DNA of 64,000 nt from Pandoraea eparura (GTDB lineage: Bacteria; Pseudomonadota; Gammaproteobacteria; Burkholderiales; Burkholderiaceae). The stretch lies in assembly GCF_902459725.1 (NCBI RefSeq), contig NZ_CABPSH010000006.1, positions 170,478-234,477 of the forward strand, given 5' to 3'. This document shows, in pieces, positions 1 through 9,468 of this stretch. The translations under genes and the position numbers were made by a program. Position 1 is the stretch's first letter. The number at the start of each line of letters is the position of its first letter. The notes under the pieces were generated by a model that saw nothing but the letters and a program-made list of their open reading frames with translations, searched no databases and had not been told where the DNA came from.

Positions 1-1
1 C

Positions 2-793
2 GACTTGTCATCCGATGAAATGAGGGCCATCGCCTCGCGCTATGGCCACGAGAGCGCCTTTGTCTGCAAAAGCCGCGACCCGCGCCACACCGCTCGGCTC
101 CGCTTTTTTGTGCCGGCGCACGAAATGGAGATGTGCGGTCATGCGACGCTCGGCGCGATGTGGTTATTGCGCCAAGCCGGTCGGTGGACGACCCCCCATG
201 CCACCGTCGAGACGCTAAGCGGCCTCGTTGACGTACGTTACGACGAGACGTCGCGGCGTATCGATGTCGGCCAGCCGCGTGGCATTGTCGAGCCCATTGG
301 CGATCGGGCACTCGTGGACGCCGTATGTCGGGTGCTCGGAATCGACGCGGACGATCTTGCGTCCCTGGGCATCGTCAATGCTCGAACGAGTCGCACGAAA
401 ACGCTGATCCCGGTCCGGTCTGTGCAGGTGCTCAATGCGTTGTCGCCTGCCCTGGACGACGTGCGCACGATGTGCGACGCACTGGACTCGACGGGGCTGT
501 ATCCGTTCGCGCTCGAACGAGCACGGCCACTGACGTTGCACGCGCGCCAGTTTCCGCGGTTGTCGGGTTATCCGGAAGACGCGGCCACCGGTATTGCTGC
601 CGCGGCGACGCTGTACGGCGCGATTCACTATGGTTTGCTGAGCGAAGGCGAATCGTCGATGCGGGTCTATCAGGGCTTCGCGATGGGGCGCCCGTCGTGT
701 ATCCGCGTGGCATTACGTGATAGCGATCATATCGAGGCGGGCTGCTGGATCAGTGGCGCGGTGGAGTTTGCCATGCTGGAGCCGACAGCATGA
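2..793 (+). CDS. PhzF family isomerase/epimerase, 5' end cut off by window edge
   Basis: The reading frame is open from the first bases and lacks the usual PhzF N-terminal strand with its catalytic glutamate, so the gene starts outside the window. What remains, about 263 residues, shows the PhzF/diaminopimelate-epimerase fold signatures: a family-typical LSSDEMRAIASRYGHESAFV block near the visible start, EMEMCGHATLGA (residues 40-52) and a second-half block around YPEDAATGIAAAATLYG. Members isomerise or epimerise small metabolites in the cytosol; the substrate cannot be read from sequence. The gene faces the LysR gene at 856-1782 tail to tail and is probably the last gene of a plus-strand unit. 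Confidence 0.85.
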   Translation, partial: DLSSDEMRAIASRYGHESAFVCKSRDPRHTARLRFFVPAHEMEMCGHATLGAMWLLRQAGRWTTPHATVETLSGLVDVRYDETSRRIDVGQPRGIVEPIGDRALVDAVCRVLGIDADDLASLGIVNARTSRTKTLIPVRSVQVLNALSPALDDVRTMCDALDSTGLYPFALERARPLTLHARQFPRLSGYPEDAATGIAAAATLYGAIHYGLLSEGESSMRVYQGFAMGRPSCIRVALRDSDHIEAGCWISGAVEFAMLEPTA

Positions 794-855
794 AGACCTT
801 CAGCAATGCACAGGTGGCCGGTGTTCGCGATGTGCCTTGCGCCGTCGTCGGTCGA

Positions 856-1782
856 TCACTCGACCCCCATGTGCCCGCGATCATTGATCTCGCGGATGAG
901 CGAGCGCAACGCGCTCACGATGCGCTCGGTCAACCCTTGCGGCGCACGCCGCTGCGCCCACACCAGTCCCACATCCATCGACGGCACGCCCGTGCTCAGA
1001 TCCCGCCGCAGAATTCGCCCGCCGTCGATCGACCACGGGCGATAGACGAGATCCGAGAGAATCGACACGCCATAGCCCTGGGCGACGAGGCTGCGAATCG
1101 CCTCGATCGAGCGCGTGCGGAAATGCACGACCGGTTCGACCTGCGCAGCGTGCCAGTAGCGCTCGACCGTCTGCACGTGCTCATCCATATCGAGCAGCAG
1201 GAAGCGTTGCCCGCGAACATCGTCGAGCGTGACGCTCGGTTTGTCGAGCAGCGGATGCCCCGGGCTGGTCCATAGCCGGCGCGTCGAGCGCAGCAGCGTG
1301 TGCGAGACGAGTCCGTCAGCCACGACGTTCGATACCAGCAACAACGCCAGGTCGACCTCGCCCGCCAGGACGGCCGTTTCCAGTTCGCGGCGGTCGCCCT
1401 CGATCAACGTGAGTTCGACGTTAGGGAAGCGCTTGGACAAGGTGCTGGCCACCGAGGGCAGCAGATAGGCCGAAATCGTCTCGGTGACGGCCAGCCGCAG
1501 GTGGCCGCCGGCATCGTCCGGCAGCGTGCGGGCTTCCTGCAGGGCGTCGTCGGTCGCGTTCAGGATGCGATACGCATGACGCAGAAATCGCTCGCCGGCA
1601 TCGGTCGGTCGCAGCCCCTTTGCATGCCTGACGAACAGCGGCGTACCGACGATCACCTCCAGATTCTGCAAGGCGATCGTCAGCGACGACTGCGACGCGC
1701 TGCACCGCTCGGCCGCGCGCATCACCTGTCCCGTCTCGGCCACGGCCACGAAGTACTCGATCTGACGCAGGGTTGGTTTCAT
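856..1782 (-). CDS. LysR family transcriptional regulator
   Basis: 308 residues, the usual LysR length. The N-terminus (residues 1-60) is a winged helix-turn-helix of the LRQIEYFVAVAETG...LTIALQNLEVIVGTPLFVR type, followed by a linker helix and a periplasmic-binding-protein-like effector domain from about residue 90. It is divergently transcribed from the molybdopterin oxidoreductase fusion at 1881, with about 98 AT-rich bases between them, so control of that gene is the most likely role. The inducer is unknown. The start is the ATG at 1782; there is no better upstream start because the intergenic DNA is AT-rich and non-coding in character. Confidence 0.88.
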   Translation of the reverse strand: MKPTLRQIEYFVAVAETGQVMRAAERCSASQSSLTIALQNLEVIVGTPLFVRHAKGLRPTDAGERFLRHAYRILNATDDALQEARTLPDDAGGHLRLAVTETISAYLLPSVASTLSKRFPNVELTLIEGDRRELETAVLAGEVDLALLLVSNVVADGLVSHTLLRSTRRLWTSPGHPLLDKPSVTLDDVRGQRFLLLDMDEHVQTVERYWHAAQVEPVVHFRTRSIEAIRSLVAQGYGVSILSDLVYRPWSIDGGRILRRDLSTGVPSMDVGLVWAQRRAPQGLTERIVSALRSLIREINDRGHMGVE

Positions 1783-1802
1783 TTAAAAAATCAATATTGC
1801 AA

Positions 1803-1822
1803 ACTATATTTTTTATATTAGT
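1803..1822. promoter_or_regulatory. candidate LysR operator in divergent promoter region
   Basis: An imperfect dyad, ACTA-N12-TAGT, within a strongly AT-rich stretch (about 1783-1880) between the divergent LysR and oxidoreductase genes. LysR proteins typically bind partly symmetric AT-rich sites in such gaps. The match is only by eye and is weak by itself. Confidence 0.35.
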
Positions 1823-1880
1823 AATAAATGTGGCGGCTGTATAGCATCGGAACATCGATTCCTATAGAGACGTACGAGAC

Positions 1881-4800
1881 ATGGTTCAGGAGGTCAAGCC
1901 CGGGTTCTGCACGTTGTGCCGTTCCCGCTGCGGCACGCTGGCTCGCGTGGAAAACGATGCGCTGATCGCGGTCGAACCCGATCCGTCGCATCCGAATGGC
2001 GCCGCGATGTGCCGCAAAGGCAAGGCGGCACCGGAGCTGGTGCATCACCCCGACCGGGTGACTACGCCGCTGCGCCGCACGGCCCCGAAGGGGGCGGACG
2101 ACCCGGGCTGGGAGCGCATCTCGTGGGACGACGCGCTCACCGAGATCGCGGCACGCCTGGGCGAGATCCGGCGCGAGAGCGGCGCGCATGCGGTGGCGTT
2201 TGGCGTGACCACGCCGAGCGGTACGCCGCTTTCCGACAGCATCGACTGGATCGAGCGCTTCATCCGGGTGTTCGGCAGCCCGAACACGGTCTACGCGACG
2301 GAAATCTGCAATTGGCACAAGGACTTTGCGCACGCATTCACGTTCGGGTGCGGCATGCCGACCGCCGATTATGCGCAGGCAGATGTCATCATGCTCTGGG
2401 GGCACAACCCGACGAGTACGTGGTTGAGTCAGGCCAACGCCATTGGCCGGGGACGGGCACAAGGGGCCAGGTTGCTCGTGATCGACCCGCGCAAGACGCC
2501 GCTCGCCGCCGCTGCCGATGCCTGGCTGCCGGTGCGCCCCGGCACCGACGCGGCGCTGGCGCTCGGCCTCGCTCGTCGTCTGATCGACACCGGACGCTAT
2601 GACGAGACGTTCGTGCGCCGGTGGACCAACGCACCGCTGCTCGTGCGCAACGACAACGGCCACTTTTTGCGCGCGGGCGATCTGGCGGTGACAGGCGCCG
2701 ACGTGCCGCCCGAGGCCTTCGTTATCTGGAACGACGCGAGCGCGGCACCGCAACCCTACGATACAACTCACGCGCTGAGCCGCGACGCGGCGAACGATGC
2801 TGCCCTGCGCGGCGAGTTTGCCGTGATCGCCCGCGACGGATCGCGCATCGTCTGCCGGCCGGCGTTCGATCATCTTTGCGCGGGGCTGGCCGCTTACGAT
2901 GCGGCCACCGTGAGCACACTCTGCGGCGTTTCCCCGGCACAGCTCGACGCTGCCGCCAGCCTCTTCACCGGGGCGCAGCGCGTTGCCTATCACGCGTGGT
3001 CGGGGGTGGCGCAGCACGCGAACGCGACGCAGATCGAGCGCGCCATCGCCGTCCTCTATGCCCTGACGGGCAGCTTCGACCGACGCGGGGGCAATCGCGT
3101 GATGACACGTCAACCGGTGAATGCCGTCGGTCAGCATGACCTGTTGAGTCCCGAGCAGCAGGCCAGGGCGCTGGGGATCGATGAGCGCCCGCTGGGGCCC
3201 CCTGCGCGTGGCTGGGTGACGGCGCGCGATACCTACCGCGCGATTCTCGACGGCACGCCCTACCGCGTGCGCGCACTGTTCTGCTTCGGCACCAACGTGC
3301 TCGCGTCGCAAGCGGATTACGCGATGGCGCGCGAGGCGCTCGAAGCGCTCGAGTTTCACGTCCATTGCGATCTGTTCGAGACGCCGTCGGCGCGCTTCGC
3401 CGATATCGTGCTGCCGGTGAACACGCCCTGGGAGCGTGAAGGCCTGCGTGCCGGTTTCGAGATCGACGATCGCGCCGAAGCGCTGGTTCAACTGCGTCAG
3501 CGCATGGTGTCGCCACGCGGCGAGTCGCGCAGCGACAACGACATCGTGTTCGATCTGGCGATGCGCCTGGGGATGGGCGGCGCCTTCTTCAACGGCAGTC
3601 TCGACGCCGGGTGGAACCATCAACTCGCTCCGCTCGGGCTCGATGTGCAGACGCTGCGTGCGCATCCCGAGGGAATTTCGCGTCCGCAGCCGCAATTTGA
3701 GCGCAAATATGCCCGCGCCGAGGCAGGCGGCGTCAGCGGATTCGCCACCGAAACCCGGCGCGTCGAGCTGTATTCCGAGCGTCTGCTGCGTCACGGTTAT
3801 CCGCCGGTGCCGGTGCACGTGGCGTCGCGCGCCTTGAGCGACGACGAGGCGCAGCACTTCCCGCTGCTGCTCGGGTCGACCAAGAACGGCTATTACTGCC
3901 ACAGTCAGCACCGCGGCTTGGCGAGCTTGCGCATGCGCGCACCCGATCCCGTGGTGCATCTGCATCCGACGCTGGCGGCGCGAAAGCACATCGCCGAAGG
4001 CGATTGGGTGCGAGTGACGACGCCGGCCGGTGTCGCGCGTTTTCGCGCGGCGTTCGATGCGGGGATGAGCGCCGACGTGCTGCTTGCCGAATACGGTTGG
4101 TGGCAGGCGTGCGACAGCGTGGGCCGTCACGGTTTCGCGATGGCGGGCGAGGCGTCGAGCAACTTCAACGCGCTGGTGACGACGCAGGACATCGATCCGA
4201 TCAGCGGGTCGTCGCCGCTGCGCTCGTTTCGATGCGACATTGCGCGCGACCCGGCAAGCGATCCGGCCCGCCGCCCGTGGGCCGGCATGGCGCGCTTTCG
4301 CATTGCCGCACTCGAGGCCGCGGCCGACGGGGTGCGTGCCATTGCGCTCGAACCGCTCGACGAGGTGGGGCTCCCAGACTATTTGCCCGGACAGCACGTC
4401 ACCGTTCGCGTATCGATTCCCGGACACGCCCAGCCCGTGACACGCGCTTACTCGCTCACCGGGCCGTCCAGCGAGCGCGCGCGTCGCGGGTATCGCATCG
4501 CGGTGCGCCATCAACAGGGGCGCACCCGGGAGGGCGCGCCGTGTGACGGCGTGGTCTCGAGCTGGCTGAACACCGGGGCGCGTGTCGGCGACGTGATCGA
4601 ACTGGGCGCGCCGTCGGGGCGCTTCGTCATGCCGCTGTACAGTCGCCAGCCTGTCGTGTGCTTCGCCGGCGGCATTGGTATCACGCCGTTTCTCTGCTAC
4701 CTGGAATCGCTGGCGGCGCAGGCGGAAGGTGCGGGCGCGCCGTTGCCCGACGTCTGGCTGCATTACGCCAACCGCAATGGCGCCACGCACGCCTTTCGGG

Positions 4801-5342
4801 ATCGGCTGGCGGCGCTTGCGCAGCGACTGCCCAACGTGCGGGTCGTCAACTACTACGACGCGCCGCGCGAGGCGGATGTCCTCGGTCGCGACTATGTGTC
4901 GGCGGAGCGGCTGTCTGCCGACGTGGTGTCCGACGACCTGATCGAGCGCCGCGCGCGCTTCTACCTGTGCGGCCCGGCACCCATGATGGCGGCCGTGATG
5001 GCGGGGCTGACGGCGCGTGGCGTGCCCGCGTTCGACATGTTCAAGGAGGCGTTCCGCTCACCGAGCGCCCCGCGTGCCGACGCCGAGGCTGCGTGGCCCG
5101 TCACGTTTGCCCGCTCGGGCCGCGAGGCCGTATGGACGCCCTCGCACGGCAGCCTGTTGTCGTTCGCCGAGTCGCTGGGGCTGACACTGCCGAGCGGATG
5201 CCGTGTCGGGCAATGCGAGAGCTGTGCGATGCGCGTGCTGGCCGGCGAGGTCGAGCACCTGGGCGACGTGGCGCTCGACGAGCCCGGCATGTGCCTGGCC
5301 TGTCAGGCGGTGCCGCGCGAAGCCATCGTGATCGACGCCTGA
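1881..5342 (+). CDS. molybdopterin (MopB) oxidoreductase fused to a flavin/NAD(P)H/[2Fe-2S] reductase
   Basis: A 1153-residue fusion. Residues 1-50 carry a [4Fe-4S] motif (Cys10-x2-Cys13-x3-Cys17-x26-Cys44), followed by the MopB catalytic region; Cys143 in TEICNWHKDFA is the likely Mo ligand. The dinucleotide-binding C-terminal MopB domain ends near residue 800. From about 800 there is a phthalate-dioxygenase-reductase-like module: a flavin-binding RAYSL segment near 853, a nucleotide-binding GGIGITPF near 929, a CGP motif, and a plant-type [2Fe-2S] set (GCRVGQCESC near 1105, then Cys near 1135). It is therefore probably a self-sufficient soluble enzyme passing NAD(P)H electrons to a Mo site. 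Substrate unknown; formate, nitrate or an organic acid are possible. A following cyclodeaminase-family gene lies 34 bases downstream. Confidence 0.88.
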   Translation: MVQEVKPGFCTLCRSRCGTLARVENDALIAVEPDPSHPNGAAMCRKGKAAPELVHHPDRVTTPLRRTAPKGADDPGWERISWDDALTEIAARLGEIRRESGAHAVAFGVTTPSGTPLSDSIDWIERFIRVFGSPNTVYATEICNWHKDFAHAFTFGCGMPTADYAQADVIMLWGHNPTSTWLSQANAIGRGRAQGARLLVIDPRKTPLAAAADAWLPVRPGTDAALALGLARRLIDTGRYDETFVRRWTNAPLLVRNDNGHFLRAGDLAVTGADVPPEAFVIWNDASAAPQPYDTTHALSRDAANDAALRGEFAVIARDGSRIVCRPAFDHLCAGLAAYDAATVSTLCGVSPAQLDAAASLFTGAQRVAYHAWSGVAQHANATQIERAIAVLYALTGSFDRRGGNRVMTRQPVNAVGQHDLLSPEQQARALGIDERPLGPPARGWVTARDTYRAILDGTPYRVRALFCFGTNVLASQADYAMAREALEALEFHVHCDLFETPSARFADIVLPVNTPWEREGLRAGFEIDDRAEALVQLRQRMVSPRGESRSDNDIVFDLAMRLGMGGAFFNGSLDAGWNHQLAPLGLDVQTLRAHPEGISRPQPQFERKYARAEAGGVSGFATETRRVELYSERLLRHGYPPVPVHVASRALSDDEAQHFPLLLGSTKNGYYCHSQHRGLASLRMRAPDPVVHLHPTLAARKHIAEGDWVRVTTPAGVARFRAAFDAGMSADVLLAEYGWWQACDSVGRHGFAMAGEASSNFNALVTTQDIDPISGSSPLRSFRCDIARDPASDPARRPWAGMARFRIAALEAAADGVRAIALEPLDEVGLPDYLPGQHVTVRVSIPGHAQPVTRAYSLTGPSSERARRGYRIAVRHQQGRTREGAPCDGVVSSWLNTGARVGDVIELGAPSGRFVMPLYSRQPVVCFAGGIGITPFLCYLESLAAQAEGAGAPLPDVWLHYANRNGATHAFRDRLAALAQRLPNVRVVNYYDAPREADVLGRDYVSAERLSADVVSDDLIERRARFYLCGPAPMMAAVMAGLTARGVPAFDMFKEAFRSPSAPRADAEAAWPVTFARSGREAVWTPSHGSLLSFAESLGLTLPSGCRVGQCESCAMRVLAGEVEHLGDVALDEPGMCLACQAVPREAIVIDA

Positions 5343-5376
5343 CGTTTCCTTTCCCCATCGACGAGGAACTGTACCC

Positions 5377-6321
5377 ATGAAATTCATCGACGCTGACGCC
5401 ACGCGCGAGGCATTGGCTTTTGGCCCGTTGCTCGACGCGCTGCGCCGCCTGTTCGTGACTGGATGCGAAGTGCCGCTGCGCCACACGCACGTCATCCCTG
5501 AGCCGGACACGGACGACGCCATGACCGTGCTCGTCATGCCGGCGTGGCAGCCGGGTGGTTATCTCGGCATCAAGACCGTCAACATTGCGCCGGGCAATGC
5601 CCGGCGCGGCGTGCCGGGGCTGCATTCGACCTATCTGCTCTACGACGCCACGACGGGGGTGCCGCTTGCGCAGATGGACGGCAACGAGATCACGTCGCGA
5701 CGCACGGCGGCAGCCTCGGCGCTCGCAGCGTCGTATCTGGCGCGTGAGGACGCGTCGCACCTCGCGCTGCTCGGCGCGGGCCGCGTGGGGGCGCTGGTGC
5801 CGCTGGCGTATCGCGCGGTGCGCCCGATCGCGCGCGTGAGTGTGTGGGATCGCGATGCACAGGCGGCCGCGCGCCTGGCGGACCGACTGCATGCGCAGGG
5901 TTTCGACGCGCTCGTGTGCGACACCGCCAAGGCGGCCGTCGAAGGCGCGGATGTCGTCACGTGCGCAACGCTGGCGACCGAGCCTGTGGTGCAGGGCGAC
6001 TGGCTGGCGCCGGGCGTACATCTGGATCTGATCGGCAGTTTCACGCCGCAGATGCGCGAGGCCGACGATGCGTGCTTTGTGGGCGCGTCGTTGTACGTCG
6101 ACACCGAAGAAGCGCTGGCGAAATCGGGAGAGCTGCTGGGTCCGATGTCGCGAGGCGTGTTCACTGCGCAGGACGTGCGCGGCACGCTGGCCGGCCTGTG
6201 TCGCGCAGAACGCGGCGCTCGCCGCGGCGATGACGAGCGCACGGTGTTCAAGGCCGTGGGCACGGCGCTGGAGGATCTGGCGGCGGCCATGCTGGTCTGG
6301 CAGGCGACGCAGTCCGGCTGA
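5377..6321 (+). CDS. ornithine cyclodeaminase / mu-crystallin family protein
   Basis: 314 residues, full length for the family. An N-terminal substrate-binding region (PLRHTHVIPEP, GIKTVNIAPGN) is followed by a Rossmann domain with LLGAGRVGALV near residue 128. Family members include ornithine cyclodeaminase, ketimine reductases and imine/amino-acid dehydrogenases, all NAD(P)-dependent cytosolic enzymes. It sits 34 bases after the molybdopterin fusion and is likely cotranscribed. With a PhzF protein and a carboxylate transporter nearby, a role in catabolism of an amino or imino acid is plausible but unproven. The start ATG at 5377 has a GAGGAAC element upstream. Confidence 0.85.
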   Translation: MKFIDADATREALAFGPLLDALRRLFVTGCEVPLRHTHVIPEPDTDDAMTVLVMPAWQPGGYLGIKTVNIAPGNARRGVPGLHSTYLLYDATTGVPLAQMDGNEITSRRTAAASALAASYLAREDASHLALLGAGRVGALVPLAYRAVRPIARVSVWDRDAQAAARLADRLHAQGFDALVCDTAKAAVEGADVVTCATLATEPVVQGDWLAPGVHLDLIGSFTPQMREADDACFVGASLYVDTEEALAKSGELLGPMSRGVFTAQDVRGTLAGLCRAERGARRGDDERTVFKAVGTALEDLAAAMLVWQATQSG

Positions 6322-6460
6322 CGCGACACCGGGGCAACCGGCGATGGAAAACGGCGGTGGCGCGGCGTCGCCATCGCAGGGGCAGGGGCAGGCACGACAC
6401 GGGGCGAGCATCGCGGGGCGCGGCGGTGCCGATCACTACACATCTATGGGAACGCACGAA

Positions 6461-7909
6461 ATGAAACCGGGAACTTCACTCACGAGCATGTCGGGGACGC
6501 CGCAAGACGGCGGTCGTCTGGAACGTCTGGCGGCGGCGGTCACGCGTTGGTCCGAACGCTGGTTTCCGGACGCCTATCTGTTCGCGGCGCTCGCCGTCAT
6601 CGTGTGCGCGGGGGGCGCGCTGGCCATCGGGGTGCCGGCCGTCAAAGTGGGCGTGGCGTTCGGCGACGGCTTCTGGAGCCTGATTCCGTTCACGATGCAG
6701 ATGGCCATCGTGGCCATTTCGGGCTACGTGGTGGCGGTCTCGCCGCCCGCCGCCATGCTTATCCGCAGGATGGCGGCCCTGCCGCGCAGCGGTCGTAGCG
6801 CGGTGGCCTATGTGGCGTTCGTGAGCATCGTGCTCTCGTTGTTCAACTGGGCCATCAGCCTGGTGTTCGCGGGCTTGCTGGTGCGGGCGATTGCGCGCCG
6901 CGACGACATTCGCATGGACTATCGGGCCGGGGGCGCGGCGGCCTATCTGGGCATGGGGGCGACTTGGGCACTGGGGTTGAGTTCATCGGCCGCGCAGTTG
7001 CAGGCCAACCCGGCGAGCTTGCCGAAGGCGCTGGTCGAGATCACGGGCGTCATTCCGTTTTCCGACACGATCTTCCTGCCGCAATCGATGGCAATTGCCG
7101 CCGTGCTGACGTTGGTGTCGGTGGTCCTGGCGTACTACTCGGCGCCGCGCGACGATCGCGCCACGGTCGCTGCCGACCTTGGCGTGTCGCTCGACGATAC
7201 GGCAAAGCCCTACGTGCGTGCGCAACGTCCGGGGGATTGGCTCGAATACAGTCCGCTCGTGACGGTGCTGATCGTGGCGCTGGGCGTGCTCTGGATCGGT
7301 CATGAGTTCACGACGAAGGATCCGTTGCAGGCGATCTCGAATCTGAACACGTACAACTTCGTGTTCCTGATGTTGGGCATGTTGCTGAACTGGCGTCCGC
7401 GCCGGTTTCTCGATGCGATCGCGAAGTCGGTGCCGTCCGTGGCTGGCGTGCTGATCCAGTTCCCGCTCTACGGCGGCATTGCCTACCTGCTGACCAAGGC
7501 ACCGGGCATCGATGGGGCGACGCTCTCGCACCACCTGTCGAGCTTCTTCGTGGCGATCTCGTCACAGACGTCTTTCCCGGGCGTGATGGGCGTGTATTCG
7601 GCGGTGCTGGGCTTCTTCGTGCCGTCGGGCGGCGGCAAGTGGATCATCGAGGCGCCTTACGTGATGCAGGCGGCCAACGACCTGCATGTACATCTGGGAT
7701 GGGCGGTCACGGTGTACAACGCGGCCGAAGCGCTGCCGAACCTGATCAATCCGTTCTGGATGCTTCCGCTTCTGGGGGTGCTCGGTCTGCGAGCGCGCGA
7801 CATCGTCGGGTACACGTTCACACAATTGCTGGTGCACTTCCCCGTGGTCATCGTCATGCTGTGGCTGCTCGCGCAGACATTGACGTATCACCCGCCGGTC
7901 ATGCCGTGA
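6461..7909 (+). CDS. AtoE-like short-chain fatty acid / carboxylate transporter
   Basis: 482 residues from the ATG at 6461; the ATG at 6446 in the same frame is an alternative and adds five residues. The protein is highly hydrophobic with about 12 membrane segments and an AtoE-type N-terminus (RWSERWFPDAYLFAALAVIV) and C-terminal features (SFPGVMGVYSAVLGFFVPSGGGKW). Family members are inner-membrane carriers of short-chain fatty acids such as acetoacetate or butyrate. It follows the cyclodeaminase gene by about 140 bases and probably imports or exports the substrate of that operon. The frame stays open about 390 bases further upstream, but that part is low-complexity, overlaps the previous gene and is rejected. 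Confidence 0.85.
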   Translation: MKPGTSLTSMSGTPQDGGRLERLAAAVTRWSERWFPDAYLFAALAVIVCAGGALAIGVPAVKVGVAFGDGFWSLIPFTMQMAIVAISGYVVAVSPPAAMLIRRMAALPRSGRSAVAYVAFVSIVLSLFNWAISLVFAGLLVRAIARRDDIRMDYRAGGAAAYLGMGATWALGLSSSAAQLQANPASLPKALVEITGVIPFSDTIFLPQSMAIAAVLTLVSVVLAYYSAPRDDRATVAADLGVSLDDTAKPYVRAQRPGDWLEYSPLVTVLIVALGVLWIGHEFTTKDPLQAISNLNTYNFVFLMLGMLLNWRPRRFLDAIAKSVPSVAGVLIQFPLYGGIAYLLTKAPGIDGATLSHHLSSFFVAISSQTSFPGVMGVYSAVLGFFVPSGGGKWIIEAPYVMQAANDLHVHLGWAVTVYNAAEALPNLINPFWMLPLLGVLGLRARDIVGYTFTQLLVHFPVVIVMLWLLAQTLTYHPPVMP

Positions 7910-8017
7910 GGCGCAGGCCGTTGCGTGAACGTCGGACGACGAAGCAGATTGTGAATGGCGCTACACTGTGCCCCGGGAAAAAAAGCGTCATTACGCAATT
8001 CACGGGGGATTTGAAAC

Positions 8018-8458
8018 ATGTCAGCCAGAACCTTGCTGATCGCGTGCCTGGCCACCGTAGGGCTATCGGTGGCGGGTGGCGCGACCGCGCAGTCCTACTT
8101 GCAGAGTGGCGACCTGAACAGCATCCGCCAATCGAATCAGGCTGTGCCGGGTGGTCCGGCCAGCATGGGGTTTGCGCCGCCCGCACCTCGGCGGGACGGT
8201 GCAGGCGGCGTCGGTGCGCAGTTCAGGGAGGGCATGGCGGACGGCGAGCGGCAGGCGCAGCGCCAGCGTGAGTCGGCGGCGATGAGCGATATGCAGATGA
8301 AGGCGCTGACGGATCCGCAGCGCGTGCCTCAGGGTCGATATCCGGGCGCGTCCACCAACGCGCAGGGTGCGATCTACTTCAACGAGCAAGGGCCCACCGC
8401 TTGCAAGCAAGACCCGGTGTCGGGGCAGGTGCAATGCGGGGCGACGACATCGCGATAA
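8018..8458 (+). CDS. small exported protein of unknown function
   Basis: 146 residues with a clear Sec signal peptide (about residues 1-25, hydrophobic core LLIACLATVGLSVAGGATA, cleavage near Ala24-Gln25). The mature part is polar and Gln/Arg-rich in the middle (REGMADGERQAQRQRES) and ends with two cysteines that could form a disulphide. There are no membrane segments after the signal, so it is periplasmic or secreted. I recognise no domain. A GGGGGAT element 7 bases before the ATG serves as ribosome site. It is preceded by the transporter gene but separated by 108 bases, so it is likely monocistronic. Confidence 0.7.
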   Translation: MSARTLLIACLATVGLSVAGGATAQSYLQSGDLNSIRQSNQAVPGGPASMGFAPPAPRRDGAGGVGAQFREGMADGERQAQRQRESAAMSDMQMKALTDPQRVPQGRYPGASTNAQGAIYFNEQGPTACKQDPVSGQVQCGATTSR

Positions 8459-8811
8459 GCGCCGTCCTGCCGCTTGCGATCACCGCAACGTTGAATCGGC
8501 GGGGCGGCATACCGACAGCATCCGTTGGCGCAGCCAGCGATGCACGGGGCCATCTGCGTGATCGCGGCAATCAACGACGACCGGGAGACGATTGCCGATG
8601 TGTCGACGGAGGAGTTCGTGCGCGTCATGGTGATGTCCGGCACCGGTTTGAGGCTGCCGCGTCGGCCAGTCGAGTGGACAGCCAAGCGACAGATGTCGCG
8701 GGCGGGCACCTCGGGACGTCACTTCGGCTAAGATGCAAGCATCGACGTCGTGGCCGATGCGATATCTCCGAGAGCGGGGCCGTTCGAGCCCGCCATCCCG
8801 ATCATTAGGCA
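8459..8811. other. 353-base gap with no supported gene
   Basis: Short open frames exist on both strands here, but none has a convincing ribosome site or recognisable product. A TAAGAT sequence at 8729-8734 could be a -10 element for the gene at 8812. Otherwise I see nothing. Confidence 0.5.
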
Positions 8812-9462
8812 ATGAAGTCATTTTGCAGCGGTTGGCGACGCCTGTTCGCGGGCGCGATCGTGGGGGCGGCAGGCGTGTATATGGCAGCAGCGCTGGCGCA
8901 GCCGCCGCAATACAAGAACGATGCCGAATTGATGGGGGCGGCGATAGCGTCCCCCGAAGGTGTCGGTGAGGTGCTGGAGCGGCTCGTACAGAAGTGCGGA
9001 CTCTATGGTGCGGCCACCCGAACGCACGGGAATGCGGCGTTGCGCGCGTGGCAGACGCGGCATCGCGATTATTTGGCCGAGGGCCGGCGCGTGCGTGCCG
9101 AACTGCAATCGACCTATACCGATCCCGAGGCCCGCGCGCGCTTCGACGACTTGCTGCGCAACCAATTGCCGATGCTTGTCGAGCGCCAATTTGTCGTCTA
9201 TTCCCGCAGCATCGACGATCAGCCGACCGAGAGCGCAAAAGCGGATCTGTGCGACGGCTATTTCTCGGCAGTCGACGACCGTCAGTTCGATCTCAAGGTG
9301 AACGACCCGGCCCTCGCCGCGTTTTTTGACCGGCGTATTGCGGCACGCGCCGCCGGCGCGAGCGGAGGCGATGCGGGTGGTGATAGCCCTGCGAGCGCGG
9401 CGCACGATGACGGCGCCAGTGCGCCATCCGCACCGGCGGTCCCCACAGTGCCGGCCAAGTAA
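8812..9462 (+). CDS. exported protein of unknown function with Ala/Pro-rich tail
   Basis: 216 residues. The N-terminus has a basic stretch then a hydrophobic segment (AGAIVGAAGVYMAAALAQP), consistent with a Sec signal peptide cleaved near residue 30. The mature domain (about 35-180) is mostly helical by composition, with two cysteines (KCGLYG and DLCDGYF) that could pair. The last 35 residues are low-complexity Ala/Gly/Asp/Pro. I do not recognise the family. An AGG precedes the ATG by five bases. It is convergent with the nitronate monooxygenase gene, with only six bases between stop codons. Confidence 0.7.
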   Translation: MKSFCSGWRRLFAGAIVGAAGVYMAAALAQPPQYKNDAELMGAAIASPEGVGEVLERLVQKCGLYGAATRTHGNAALRAWQTRHRDYLAEGRRVRAELQSTYTDPEARARFDDLLRNQLPMLVERQFVVYSRSIDDQPTESAKADLCDGYFSAVDDRQFDLKVNDPALAAFFDRRIAARAAGASGGDAGGDSPASAAHDDGASAPSAPAVPTVPAK

Positions 9463-9468
9463 GCGCGG

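Noticed and set aside
790..1275. Plus-strand frame whose ATG overlaps the PhzF stop
   Set aside because: The ATGA overlap looks like a coupled gene, but most of it is antisense to the well-supported LysR gene and its residues show no recognisable pattern.
1818..4790. 990-codon open frame on the minus strand
   Set aside because: It lies opposite the molybdopterin fusion, has Arg/His-rich composition without any domain, and is a typical GC-rich shadow of a real gene.
8374..8709. Small frames on both strands in the 8459-8811 gap
   Set aside because: No ribosome site, no family pattern, and part is antisense to the exported protein gene at 8018.
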